The notes under the pieces: generated by a model
Seen by the model: the letters and a program-made list of their open reading frames with translations, nothing else
The model's database searches: none
What the model was told of the DNA's origin: nothing
Program-made: the position numbers and the translations under genes
Shown: positions 1-7,724 of the stretch, piece after piece
How the letters are laid out: every line of letters begins with the position of its first letter
Position numbering within the stretch: the first letter of the stretch is position 1
DNA from: Amycolatopsis sp. WQ 127309
GTDB lineage: Bacteria > Actinomycetota > Actinomycetes > Mycobacteriales > Pseudonocardiaceae
Assembly (NCBI RefSeq): GCF_023023025.1
Contig: NZ_CP095481.1
Coordinates: 9,437,001-9,501,000 of the forward strand
Direction of reading: 5' to 3'
Length of the DNA stretch: 64,000 nt

Positions 1-1
1 C

Positions 2-601
2 GCCGCGTGCACCGCCGCCGTCGTCGACGCGCTCGGTATCGACGAATTCGCCGTCGTGGGGCACTCCGGTGGCGGGGCGCACGCCCTCGCCTGCGGGGCG
101 CTGCTGCCGGCGCGGGTCCTCGCCGTCGTGAGCATCTCCGCGATGGCGCCCTTCGACGCCGCGGGGCTCGACTGGTTCGGCGGCATGGCCCCGGCCGGCG
201 CGGCTTCCCTGCGTGCGGCGACCGAAGGTCGTGTGGCCAAGGAGAAGTACGAGGCCGCCGCCGAGTTCGATCCCGGCGTCTTCACCGACGCGGACTTGGC
301 CGCGCTCAACGGTTCGCAAGCGTGGCTGAACGACGTCGTCGGGCCGGCGCTGGCGGCCGGGCCGGGCGCCCTGATCGACGACGATCTCGCCTACGTCACC
401 CCGTGGGGCTGCGACCCGGCGCTGATCACCGCTCCCCTGCTGCTGGTGCACGGCGGCCGCGATCGGCTGATCCCCGCGTCGCACGGCGCGTGGCTCGCCG
501 CGCACTGCCCCACCGCGCAGTTCCGGCCGCACCCGGCCGACGGGCACCTCTCGGTGCTCGACCACGCCGCCGACGCCCTCGCGTGGCTCGCGCGCCGCTG
601 A
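2..601 (+). CDS. Alpha/beta hydrolase, 5' end outside the window
   Basis: The reading frame is open from the window edge to TGA at 599-601, so only the C-terminal ~199 residues are present. The nucleophile elbow GHSGGG is encoded at about 59-76. The catalytic acid is probably Asp in GGRDRLIP, and the catalytic His is in DGHLSV near the C-terminus. This triad order is that of alpha/beta-fold hydrolases (esterase, lipase or epoxide-hydrolase-like). The substrate cannot be told. The stop codon abuts the convergent DoxX-like gene with no spacer. Confidence 0.85.
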   Translation, partial: AACTAAVVDALGIDEFAVVGHSGGGAHALACGALLPARVLAVVSISAMAPFDAAGLDWFGGMAPAGAASLRAATEGRVAKEKYEAAAEFDPGVFTDADLAALNGSQAWLNDVVGPALAAGPGALIDDDLAYVTPWGCDPALITAPLLLVHGGRDRLIPASHGAWLAAHCPTAQFRPHPADGHLSVLDHAADALAWLARR

Positions 602-943
602 TCAGGACGCCAGCGCCAGCGAAGCGACGACGGGCGCCACGTACACCAGCGGGAAAGCCAGGTGCGCGTACGACTTCGCCCGCGCGACCGTGACGAGGGC
701 GCCGGTGAAGTAGAGCACCAGGCCGATCCCGGCGGCGACGCCGATCGCCGGGACGGCCAGGCCCGCGATCAGCCCGGCCGCGCCGGCGGCCTTGGCCACG
801 CCGAGCCACGGCCACCACGAGCGGGGCACGCCGTACTCGGCGAGCGGCTCCACGACCCACTTCGCGTGGGTGAAGACCGAGAAGGCCGAGAACCCGGCCA
901 TGGCGGCACCGGCGATGCTGACGATCAGGTGAGCGGTGGACAT
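602..943 (-). CDS. DoxX-like small membrane protein
   Basis: A 113-residue protein predicted to be almost entirely membrane-embedded, with four hydrophobic segments and short polar loops. Residues around 35-50 (GVPRSWWPWLGVAKA) and the overall pattern match the DoxX-like family. The ATG at 941-943 is preceded in the gene's sense by a GGAG-type ribosome site. The family's biochemical role is poorly defined; some members are linked to thiol or redox stress. It converges directly on the upstream hydrolase with no terminator space. Confidence 0.75.
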   Translation of the reverse strand: MSTAHLIVSIAGAAMAGFSAFSVFTHAKWVVEPLAEYGVPRSWWPWLGVAKAAGAAGLIAGLAVPAIGVAAGIGLVLYFTGALVTVARAKSYAHLAFPLVYVAPVVASLALAS

Positions 944-1101
944 CGGGGCTCCTCAAGGGTTTCCGGCCCCGCGCTTCGGGTCCGTCACCTGCTCGACCCC
1001 CGCCGTCGCGTCCGTGTGACAGCGATCGACGTGACCGTGGTCACCCCCGTGAGGGCCGTTGTCCCCTCCCGCCGGACGCCGTGCGCGAGCACGCTTGAAC
1101 G

Positions 1102-1611
1102 ATGCTCGTGCTGCGCCTGTTCGGCACCCTCCTCTGGTTCGGCCTCCCGGCCGGGTTCATGACCTACGCCGTGCACGACCTCGACGTGCGCGACGCGCCG
1201 ACCTACAGCATCGAAGGCACGGTCGTCGGGCACCGGGACGAGTACCACCAGTCGTCCCAGGACTCGACCGGGTACACGACCTACTTCATCACCGTCCGCA
1301 GCGCGACCGGGGACTTCGAGTTCGGCGACGAACAGCAGGCCCTCGACACCGAACCGGGCACGCTGGTCGTGGTGCAGGTGTCGCGGACGACGGACGACAT
1401 CGTGTCCGTGCGCAAGAACGGCACGGTCGTGGACCTGCGCAACACCGTCGGCAACGACATCGGCATCATCGTGTTCGCCTCGATCGGCCTGCTCGTCGCG
1501 CTCGTGCGCGAATTCCTGCTGGAGGACTACGACATCCCGCGGTGGGTGGGTTTCCTCATCGGCCTGGCCGCCGCCGGCGGCGGGGTGTACGTGGCCTTCC
1601 TGCTGATGTGA
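1102..1611 (+). CDS. Membrane protein with extracytoplasmic beta-rich domain (DUF3592-like)
   Basis: A 169-residue protein. It has one N-terminal hydrophobic segment (residues ~3-22), a polar central domain of about 95 residues (TYFITV, FEFGDEQQA) and two C-terminal membrane spans (~122-140 and ~146-168). The topology and central domain resemble DUF3592-type membrane proteins, but I assign only the architecture with confidence. The ATG at 1102 follows a GC-rich stretch without a strong Shine-Dalgarno. It converges with the acetyltransferase gene across a 31-nt gap that holds a tandem duplication. Confidence 0.65.
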   Translation: MLVLRLFGTLLWFGLPAGFMTYAVHDLDVRDAPTYSIEGTVVGHRDEYHQSSQDSTGYTTYFITVRSATGDFEFGDEQQALDTEPGTLVVVQVSRTTDDIVSVRKNGTVVDLRNTVGNDIGIIVFASIGLLVALVREFLLEDYDIPRWVGFLIGLAAAGGGVYVAFLLM

Positions 1612-1617
1612 ATCAGC

Positions 1618-1649
1618 TTTCGAGTGTCACAGTTTTCGAGTGTCACAGT
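1618..1649. repeat. Tandem 16-bp direct duplication at convergent gene ends
   Basis: TTTCGAGTGTCACAGT occurs at 1618-1633 and again, perfectly, at 1634-1649. The second copy contains the stop codon and last codons of the reverse-strand acetyltransferase. The first copy lies just after it, so the 3' end of that gene has been duplicated by 16 bp. Confidence 0.9.
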
Positions 1650-2107
1650 GTGAGCCGCAGGACCACCTCCCCGTCGTCGATCTCGCCGGTCGGCCGGAAC
1701 CCGAACTTCCGGTAGAACGGCCCGGGCCCGTCCTCGTCCGGCTGGTGACTGGTGAGCAGCTCGGTGCCGCCGTCCGCGCGCACGAGGCCGGCGACGAGCG
1801 TGAGCACCGCACGGCCGTAGCCGTGCCCTTGGTGCCGCGCGTCGATCAGCAGCCGCCACAGGAAGTACGGGCCGAGGACACCCGGGCGCCCGGGCGGCAC
1901 GTCCCAGCTGAGCATGACGAACCCGACCGGCTCGTCGCCCGCGTAGACGGCCCGGTACCAGGGCTCGCCCTCCGGTGTCGTCGCCGCGTCCTCCAGGGAC
2001 CGCGCCACCGACGCGACGAACCGCTGCTGACCGGGGTGCACGTGCAACGCGCACACGGCATCCCGGTTGGCGTCGGTGATCTCGACCAGCCGCACCGGCG
2101 AGCTCAT
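1643..2107 (-). CDS. GNAT family N-acetyltransferase
   Basis: A 154-residue protein with the GNAT fold. The acetyl-CoA-binding motif A is visible as LIDARHQGHGYGRAVL (Q-G-x-G-x-G pyrophosphate loop), followed by the C-terminal motif PGPFYRKFGFRPTGE that closes the fold. It should transfer an acetyl group from acetyl-CoA to an amine; the substrate is unknown. I use the ATG at 2105-2107 rather than an upstream in-frame start because it overlaps the stop of the preceding gene as ATGA, which implies translational coupling to the GyrI-like protein. Confidence 0.85.
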   Translation of the reverse strand: MSSPVRLVEITDANRDAVCALHVHPGQQRFVASVARSLEDAATTPEGEPWYRAVYAGDEPVGFVMLSWDVPPGRPGVLGPYFLWRLLIDARHQGHGYGRAVLTLVAGLVRADGGTELLTSHQPDEDGPGPFYRKFGFRPTGEIDDGEVVLRLTL

Positions 2108-2541
2108 GCCGGGAACACCGGGACCCACAGCTCGATGGCGTCGTACCGGCGGTAGAACTCGACGAGCGGGCGGCTGTCGTCGATCGGCCCGGCGCCCTCG
2201 AGCTCCGCCATCCCGGCGCCGATCTTCTCGAAGATGCCCGGCGGCTCACCGGTCAGGTTCCCGCGCAGGTACCAGCCACCGGGCAGGATCCCGGTCGCCA
2301 GCCCGAGTTCCGCCGGCCGGTCTTCCTCCTTGATCGGCGTGCACGCCGTGTAGGTGCCCGCTTTGACGTCGGCCCGCCCGTACATCTTGCGGCCGCGCAG
2401 CCCGACGAGCCGCTCGAACGCCGGCCAGAGTTCCTGGATGCTCGGCAGTTCGTCGGCGGTGGTCTGCTCCATGACCGGGACGTCCGGGCGGTGGATGCGC
2501 GTGGGTGGGGCGTGCAGGACCGAGGTCGTCATGGTGTCCAT
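2104..2541 (-). CDS. GyrI-like / effector-binding domain protein
   Basis: A protein of about 145 residues (142 if translation begins at the ATG at 2530-2532). The C-terminal half, GILPGGWYLRGNLTGEPP followed by a Y-x2-Y-D-x-IELWVPV ending, matches the stand-alone GyrI-like or AraC effector-binding fold that binds small molecules. No DNA-binding domain is attached, so it may be a ligand-binding or hydrolase-like SHV-fold protein. It precedes the acetyltransferase in the same operon (ATGA overlap), which suggests a shared small-molecule modification or detoxification role. The function is inferred from fold only. Confidence 0.65.
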   Translation of the reverse strand: MDTMTTSVLHAPPTRIHRPDVPVMEQTTADELPSIQELWPAFERLVGLRGRKMYGRADVKAGTYTACTPIKEEDRPAELGLATGILPGGWYLRGNLTGEPPGIFEKIGAGMAELEGAGPIDDSRPLVEFYRRYDAIELWVPVFPA

Positions 2542-2573
2542 GCAACCACGCGGCACCGACAGTTTCCGCTGCT

Positions 2574-3563
2574 TCACAACGGGGGCAGCCCGATCTCGGC
2601 CGGCGTCCGGTCCGGGCGCAGGCCGCGCCACGACGTGTGCCGCAGCCGCCGGTCCGGGGTGAACCGCCGGTAGACGACCTCGCCGACCAGCGACGGCTCG
2701 ACCCAGCGGGCGCCGCGGGCGCGGTCGCGCGGGACCTCCGTGTCGAACGGGCTCGCCGGGCGGGCCAGCGACGCGAGCACGCCGCTGAGGTGGTCGAGCG
2801 CGTCGTCGGAGAAGCCGGTGCCGACGTCGCCGAGGTAGACCAGCGCGCCTTCGTCGTCGTAGGCGCCCAGCAGGAGCGCGCCCAGGGTGCCCGCGCGGCG
2901 GCCGGCGCCGGGCCGCCAGCCGCCGACGACCACCTCGGCCGTGTGGGTCAGCGCACGCTTGGTCCACACCGGCGACCGCGCACCGGGCAGGTACGGCGCG
3001 TCCAGGCGCTTCGCGACGACGCCCTCGATGCCGTGCTCGGCCGCGGTCGCCAGCAGCTGCGCCGGCGCGATGTCGGCGCGGGTGTACCAGGGCGGCACGA
3101 CGATCCGGCCGTCCGCCGGCTGGAGCAGTCCGGCGAGCAGCTCGCGCCGCTGCGCGTACGGCAGGTTCAGCAGCGGCTCGCCGTCGAGCCACAGCAGGTC
3201 GAAGGCGAAGTAGACGACCGGGACCTCCGCGCGCAGCTTCGGCGTCGGCTCGTACATGGCGCGCCGCTGCATCAGCTCGAACTCCGGCCGCCCGGCCGGG
3301 TTCAGCGCGACGACCTCGCCGTCCAGCACGGCGGCCCGGCCGCCGAGCGCGGGTCCGAAGACGTCGCCCAGCTCCGGGTACCGGGCCGTGTGGTCGCTGC
3401 CGCTGCGGCTGGTGATCCGGGTTTCGCCGGTGCCCGCGACGCGCACGCACCCGCGGAACCCGTCCCACTTCCACTCGTAGCCGTGCTGGTCGTCGTCCGG
3501 GAGCGGCCCGTCGACGGCCAGCATCGGCGCCACCGCGTCCGGCACCGTGCTCGTCCCCGCCAT
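2574..3563 (-). CDS. ATP-dependent DNA ligase (LigC / LigD-ligase type)
   Basis: A 329-residue ligase. The adenylated lysine is K32 in the motif KWDG (EWKWDGFRG), with RITSRSGSDHTARYP (motif Ia region), LDGEVVAL (motif III), FDLLWLDG (IIIa), EGVVAKRLDAPY (IV) and VWTKRALTHTAEVVVGG (V) in order. A C-terminal OB-fold follows (GALLLGAYDDEGALVYLGDVGTGF split over two strands). It seals nicks in DNA, probably during non-homologous end joining or stationary-phase repair. The LigD-type polymerase domain is encoded separately 1.1 kb upstream in the same orientation. No nuclease or polymerase domain is fused to this protein. Confidence 0.9.
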   Translation of the reverse strand: MAGTSTVPDAVAPMLAVDGPLPDDDQHGYEWKWDGFRGCVRVAGTGETRITSRSGSDHTARYPELGDVFGPALGGRAAVLDGEVVALNPAGRPEFELMQRRAMYEPTPKLRAEVPVVYFAFDLLWLDGEPLLNLPYAQRRELLAGLLQPADGRIVVPPWYTRADIAPAQLLATAAEHGIEGVVAKRLDAPYLPGARSPVWTKRALTHTAEVVVGGWRPGAGRRAGTLGALLLGAYDDEGALVYLGDVGTGFSDDALDHLSGVLASLARPASPFDTEVPRDRARGARWVEPSLVGEVVYRRFTPDRRLRHTSWRGLRPDRTPAEIGLPPL

Positions 3564-3596
3564 GCCGTCCAGTGTGGAGGATGGCGCCCTGCATGC

Positions 3597-4016
3597 CTAG
3601 CCCGTCGGCAGCAGCGGCAGCAAGTCCTGGTGGCTCCCGGCGCGGCGCAGCACCGGGGAACCCAGCCCGTCCGGGGCCAGGTCACCGGCGCGCAGCGCGG
3701 CCAGAAACCGGACGATCACCCGGGGGTCCGGCAGGATGTCGGCCCCGCCCAGGTAGGCCAGCACGATCATCTCCTCCCCGCAGGCCGCCTCGACCGCGAC
3801 CGCCCAGCCGTGCACCTCGTCCCACAGCAGGGCGACGTCGCGCTCGGGGAAGCGCCGCAGCCGCCAGTCGACGGCGAGGTAGGCCGACACCGGGACGTCG
3901 ACGTCCACGGTGCACGACTCGAGGCCGAAGCCCAGTGCCCGGGCCACCTCGCCGAGGTAGGCGCGCAAGCCGCGCTGGAACCAGAACTCGAGATCGGCGT
4001 CGATCAGGCCGGACAC
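3597..4016 (-). CDS. DUF6292 family protein
   Basis: A 139-residue soluble protein beginning MSGLIDADLEFWFQRGLRAY and containing paired segments such as WRLRRFPERDVALLWDEVHG. This matches the DUF6292 family, which is common in Amycolatopsis and relatives and has no known function. It lies 60 nt downstream of the STAS gene and 33 nt upstream of the DNA ligase gene on the same strand. No catalytic signature is visible. A role alongside the STAS protein in stress signalling is only a guess from position. Confidence 0.7.
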   Translation of the reverse strand: MSGLIDADLEFWFQRGLRAYLGEVARALGFGLESCTVDVDVPVSAYLAVDWRLRRFPERDVALLWDEVHGWAVAVEAACGEEMIVLAYLGGADILPDPRVIVRFLAALRAGDLAPDGLGSPVLRRAGSHQDLLPLLPTG

Positions 4017-4076
4017 CCGTTTCCTTTCCCTCCTCCGAAGCCGCCCGGGCGCCCTGCCCGGCCGGTCGTGCCGGGA

Positions 4077-4481
4077 TCAGCCGACGGCGGCGAGCGCGTC
4101 GGCGCGGTCCCGGTAGCAGGAGAAGCCGGTGGCACCGGCTCCTCGCAGCAACCGCCACAGCCGCGGGGTCCGCACCACCCAGGCGACCGGGACGGCCGCT
4201 TCCTCGGCCGCGCCCTGCAGCCGGTGCAGCGCGCGCAGGCCGACCCCGGAGCAGAACCGCACCTGGCCGAGGTCGAGCACGAGCACGCCACCCGCGCGAA
4301 TCGCGGTTTCCCCACATTCGACAAGAATTCCGACGGTGGCGAGATCAATGTCACCGGCCACGGTGACGACCGTGCTCCGAGCACCTTCGAGCACCGTGGT
4401 GACCGCGAACGGCTCGCACAACGCGCCCGGCGAACTGCGGCCGAATGCCCGCGAAAGCCGCGGTGGTTTCTGGATTCTCAT
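4077..4481 (-). CDS. STAS-domain anti-sigma-factor antagonist
   Basis: A protein of about 134 residues with a single STAS domain. The core reads VVTVAGDIDLATVG, then VLDLGQVRFCSGVGLRAL. The Ser in CSGVG is at the position phosphorylated by anti-sigma kinases in SpoIIAA/RsbV-type antagonists. I prefer the ATG at 4479-4481 (MRIQKPPRL) to a longer frame starting 69 nt upstream, because the extension is low-complexity and Arg-rich. It would act in a partner-switching cascade controlling an alternative sigma factor; no cognate kinase gene is adjacent. Confidence 0.8.
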   Translation of the reverse strand: MRIQKPPRLSRAFGRSSPGALCEPFAVTTVLEGARSTVVTVAGDIDLATVGILVECGETAIRAGGVLVLDLGQVRFCSGVGLRALHRLQGAAEEAAVPVAWVVRTPRLWRLLRGAGATGFSCYRDRADALAAVG

Positions 4482-4727
4482 GACCGGCTCCGGCGGCTCA
4501 TGCTGACGGTTTACGCGTAGACCGTACCGACTCCGTCCACCTTGGCGCACAACGGGAACCGCCCGGCCGATGGGTCGTGCACCGACACGCCCGTCTGCAC
4601 GTGCACAGGTCCGTTGTGGACGATCAAATAGCGCTGGTCAGGCTGGTGTCCGGCAATTCTTCGCGGTATCCCGGCGGCCACCGCGAGAACCGGAGGCGAA
4701 TCGGCGGGGAATTGCGTTTTCCGAAAT

Positions 4728-5693
4728 TCAGCCGAATGCCGGAATCGGCACGCGCGTCCGCTCGACGTCCGCGAAGAGGTCGCCGAGTTCGTCGACGCGC
4801 TCCAGGACCTCGTCCGCGGTGAACCGCAGGTGCGCGACGTGCCGGCAGGCGCGGACCTCGTCCCAGGTGACCGGAGTGGACACCGTCGGCTCGTCGCGCC
4901 CGCGCAGCGAGTACGGCGCCACCGTGGTCTTGAACGGGTTGTTCTGGCTCCAGTCGATGAAGATCTTGCCCGGGCGCAGGGTCTTCGTCATCCGCGCGAC
5001 GACCAGGTCCGGGGTCTCGGCGGCCAGCCGCTCGGCCAGCGCCTTCGCGTACTGCGACGTCTCGCCGGCGTCGGAGGTCACCACGCCCGCGTAGAGCTGC
5101 ATGCCCTTGGAGCCGCTGGTCTTCGCGACCGGGGTCAAGCCGTCGTCGGTCAGCACGTCGTAGAGCCGCTCGGCGACCCGGCAGCAGTCGACGACGGTCG
5201 CGCCGGGGCCCGGGTCGAGGTCGAACACCAGCCGGTCCGGCAGGCTCCGCTCGTCGCCGTCCACGACGGTCCACTGGTGGACGTGCAGTTCGAGCGCGGC
5301 GAGGTTGGCCGCCCACACGAGCTCGGGCAGGTCGTTGATCAGCGGGTAGTTGACGATCTCGGGTTCCTTGCCGTGGCCGGCGACGGTGAGGCTCGCGGTG
5401 CGGACCCACTCCGGGGCGTGCCGGGAGCCGTTCTTCTCGAAGAACGAACCGCCGGTGACGCCGTCGGGGAAGCGCACGAAGGTCATCGCCCGGTCGTGGA
5501 TGTGCGGCAGCAGCACGGGGGCGATCCGCGTGTAGTAGTCGAGCACCTCGCCCTTGGTGAACCCGGTCTTCGGGTAGAGCACCTTTTCGAGGTTCGAGAG
5601 CGTCAGCTGCCGCTCGCCCACCCGCACCGTGATCCGGCTCCCCGCCACGCCGGACACGCTACCGCGCCCGCGGGGGTTGAGCGCGCTGGTCAC
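4728..5693 (-). CDS. ligD: LigD-type NHEJ primase-polymerase domain protein
   Basis: A 321-residue stand-alone polymerase domain of the archaeo-eukaryotic primase superfamily, as in LigD. Visible motifs are ELHVHQW (~135-141), the metal-binding FDLDPGPG (~157-164), SGSKGMQLY (~193-201), and IDWSQNNPFKTT with the third catalytic Asp at ~247. It fills gaps and extends ends during non-homologous end joining. The GTG start at 5691-5693 is divergent from a small membrane-protein gene. The ligase domain is a separate gene downstream and no ku gene is in the window. About 246 nt separate its stop from the STAS start, with nothing recognisable in between. Confidence 0.9.
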   Translation of the reverse strand: MTSALNPRGRGSVSGVAGSRITVRVGERQLTLSNLEKVLYPKTGFTKGEVLDYYTRIAPVLLPHIHDRAMTFVRFPDGVTGGSFFEKNGSRHAPEWVRTASLTVAGHGKEPEIVNYPLINDLPELVWAANLAALELHVHQWTVVDGDERSLPDRLVFDLDPGPGATVVDCCRVAERLYDVLTDDGLTPVAKTSGSKGMQLYAGVVTSDAGETSQYAKALAERLAAETPDLVVARMTKTLRPGKIFIDWSQNNPFKTTVAPYSLRGRDEPTVSTPVTWDEVRACRHVAHLRFTADEVLERVDELGDLFADVERTRVPIPAFG

Positions 5694-5737
5694 TCCTGGT
5701 TATGATGCGGTCGTATCAACAACGGGAGGGGGACAGC

Positions 5738-5959
5738 ATGAAGTTCGGCGTGCTGCAGGTGCTGGGAATGGTGCTGCTGGTGGCCGGCGCGCAGGGCGCG
5801 ATCCGGCTGCTGATCGACCACGGGAACCTCGGCCTGCTCGGCTGGCTCGACGCGGGGTTCGCGGGGACGCTGGTCTGCTACCTGGTCGTGACGGCGATCG
5901 GCGTCGTCCTGACGGGCTGGGCCCACGACCGCGCCAAGGCGGCCGGCGACCGGGACTAG
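5738..5959 (+). CDS. Small two-span membrane protein
   Basis: A 73-residue protein from ATG at 5738, preceded by a strong purine-rich ribosome site (GGGAGGGGG). It has two hydrophobic helices (residues ~4-22 and ~34-57) and a basic tail ending HDRAKAAGDRD. No family is recognised. It is divergent from the LigD polymerase gene (45 nt apart) and converges with the FAH-fold hydrolase gene. An in-frame ATG 36 nt upstream exists but has no ribosome site. Confidence 0.65.
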   Translation: MKFGVLQVLGMVLLVAGAQGAIRLLIDHGNLGLLGWLDAGFAGTLVCYLVVTAIGVVLTGWAHDRAKAAGDRD

Positions 5960-5965
5960 CGGCCC

Positions 5966-6007
5966 CGCGGACCGGGATCGCGACATCGTCGACGACCCCG
6001 GACCGCG
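5966..6007. terminator. Imperfect hairpin between convergent genes
   Basis: CGCGGACCGGG (5966-5976) pairs with CCCGGACCGCG (5997-6007) with one mismatch around a 20-nt loop, in the 53-nt space between two convergent stops. No T-run follows, as is usual in this type of genome. Confidence 0.4.
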
Positions 6008-6012
6008 TGGCG

Positions 6013-6852
6013 TCAGGCGGCCCGGAAGCGGGTGCGCAGCTCCCCGATCCCCTCGATCCGGCTGACGAGCACGTCGTCCGGCCCGAGGTAGCGCGGCGGG
6101 CTCATCCGGTTGCCCACGCCCGCCGGGGTTCCGGTGAAGACGAGGTCGCCCGGCAGCAGCGGGCAGATCGCCGACAGCCGCGCGATCAGCTCCGGGACGT
6201 CGAAGATCATCTCGCCGGTCCGCGCCTTCTGGACGACCGTGCCGTTCAGCTCGGTGACCAGCCGGAGGTCGCCGGGGTCGGCGAACTCGTCCGGCGTCAC
6301 CAGCGCCGGGCCGGTCGGGCCGAAGCCCGGGAACGACTTGCCGAGCGAGAACTGCGGCGGCGTGCCGAGCAGCTGGACGCCACGCTCGGACAGGTCCTGC
6401 CCCACGGTCAGCCCGGCGACGTGGTGCCACGCGTCCCCGGCGGGGATCCGGTGGCCGCCGACGCCGATCACCGCGACCAGCTCGACCTCCCAGTCGACGC
6501 GGTCGCCGGGCAGCTCCACCGTGGTGTCCGGGCCCGTGATGCAGCTCGGGAACTTGGTGAACACCAGCGGATCCGCGGGCGGCTGGTAGCCCGCTTCGGC
6601 GGCGTGCGGCGGGTAGTTGAGGGCGATCGCGAAGACCTGGCGCGGCCGCGGCACGGGCGCGTCGAGCGCGCGGCCGGCCAGGGGCTCCGCCGCGGGCAGC
6701 GCCGCGTTCGCCGCCCACACCCGGAACGCCGTCCACTCCTCGAGGACGGCCATCGGGTCGGGACCGAACCGGCCGTCGCTGGCGCCGGCGACGTCGATGA
6801 CGCCGTCATCGGCCACCAGGACCGCGCGGTCGTCCACTGTGGACAGGCGCAT
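6013..6852 (-). CDS. Fumarylacetoacetate hydrolase (FAH) family protein
   Basis: A 279-residue FAH-fold hydrolase or isomerase. It shows VFAIALNYPPHAAEAG, the metal-binding acidic motif RVDWEVELVAVIG, VGQDLSERGVQ and the C-terminal GDLVFTGTPAGVG. Members cleave C-C bonds in acylpyruvate-type intermediates or decarboxylate diacids, often at the end of aromatic or sugar-acid pathways. The ATG at 6850-6852 overlaps the stop of the preceding FAH gene by 1 nt (TGATG), so the two are translationally coupled. It is the last gene of the reverse-strand arm of the catabolic island, and its substrate probably comes from that pathway. Confidence 0.85.
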   Translation of the reverse strand: MRLSTVDDRAVLVADDGVIDVAGASDGRFGPDPMAVLEEWTAFRVWAANAALPAAEPLAGRALDAPVPRPRQVFAIALNYPPHAAEAGYQPPADPLVFTKFPSCITGPDTTVELPGDRVDWEVELVAVIGVGGHRIPAGDAWHHVAGLTVGQDLSERGVQLLGTPPQFSLGKSFPGFGPTGPALVTPDEFADPGDLRLVTELNGTVVQKARTGEMIFDVPELIARLSAICPLLPGDLVFTGTPAGVGNRMSPPRYLGPDDVLVSRIEGIGELRTRFRAA

Positions 6853-7724
6853 CAGACCCACTGGTCCGCGGCCGGCGGCGGGGTGCCGTGGGCGTCCTGC
6901 CAGGACACGACCGGGTTGCGCAGCACGCCGATGCCCTCGATCTCGGCCTCGACGACGTCGCCGGGCTTGAGGTAGTTCGCGAACGGGTCCTCGGTGCTCG
7001 CGGCGACGCCGGCGACCGTGCCGGTGGTGATGAGGTCACCCGCGCTGTAGGTCTGCGGCGAGTGGTAGGCGATCAGCTGCGGGATCGACACGGACATCCG
7101 GCCGGTGTTGGACTTCTGCCGGACCTGGCCGTTGACGCGCAGCTCCATGTCCAGGTTGTGCGGGTCCTCGATCTCGTCGGCCGTCACGATGTACGGGCCG
7201 ATCGGGCAGAACGTCTCGATGGCCTTGGAGAAGGAGAAGACGCCGGACTCCATCTCGCGGCGCTGGATGTCGCGCGCGGTGATGTCGTTGAAGACCAGGT
7301 AGCCGCCGATGTGCTCGGCCGCCTGCTCGGCGGTGAAGAACTTGCCCGGCTTGCCGAGCACGATCGCCAGTTCCAGCTCGTAGTCCAGCTCCGACGTCAG
7401 GTGCGACGGGTAGACGATCGGCTCCTCCGGGCCGATGATCGCGTCGACGTTCTGGAAGAAGACGATGCCCTTGTTGACCGGGTGCGACCAGTTCACCCGG
7501 ACGAGGTCCTCGTGGTGCTCGCGGAAGTTCCCGGCGGTGTGGAAGAACTTCTTCGGCACGATCGGCGCGCGCAGGCGCACGTCGGCCAGCGGGTAGCGGC
7601 GGCCGGTCTCGGGCACGTCCCGGTCGCGTTCGAAGAACTCGCGCGTCGACGCGGTGTCGAGTTCCAGCACCTGGTCGTCGGCGATGCGCCCGACCTGGTT
7701 GTCGTTGAAGGTGACGAGCTTCAT
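6852..7724 (-). CDS. FAH family hydrolase, second copy
   Basis: A 290-residue FAH-fold enzyme with the typical signatures KKFFHTAGNFREHHED, the metal-binding LDYELELAIVLG, VFNDITARDIQRRE and GDLITTGTVAGV. It is only distantly similar to the downstream FAH protein, so the two probably act on successive or different intermediates. The start ATG (7722-7724) overlaps the stop of the carboxymuconolactone-decarboxylase-like gene as ATGA. The order CMD-like, FAH, FAH on one transcript suggests a ring-cleavage or 2,4-diketo-acid cleavage segment. In the oxidative L-rhamnose route, a FAH-family hydrolase cleaves 2,4-diketo-3-deoxyrhamnonate; this is one candidate role, not shown by sequence alone. Confidence 0.85.
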   Translation of the reverse strand: MKLVTFNDNQVGRIADDQVLELDTASTREFFERDRDVPETGRRYPLADVRLRAPIVPKKFFHTAGNFREHHEDLVRVNWSHPVNKGIVFFQNVDAIIGPEEPIVYPSHLTSELDYELELAIVLGKPGKFFTAEQAAEHIGGYLVFNDITARDIQRREMESGVFSFSKAIETFCPIGPYIVTADEIEDPHNLDMELRVNGQVRQKSNTGRMSVSIPQLIAYHSPQTYSAGDLITTGTVAGVAASTEDPFANYLKPGDVVEAEIEGIGVLRNPVVSWQDAHGTPPPAADQWV

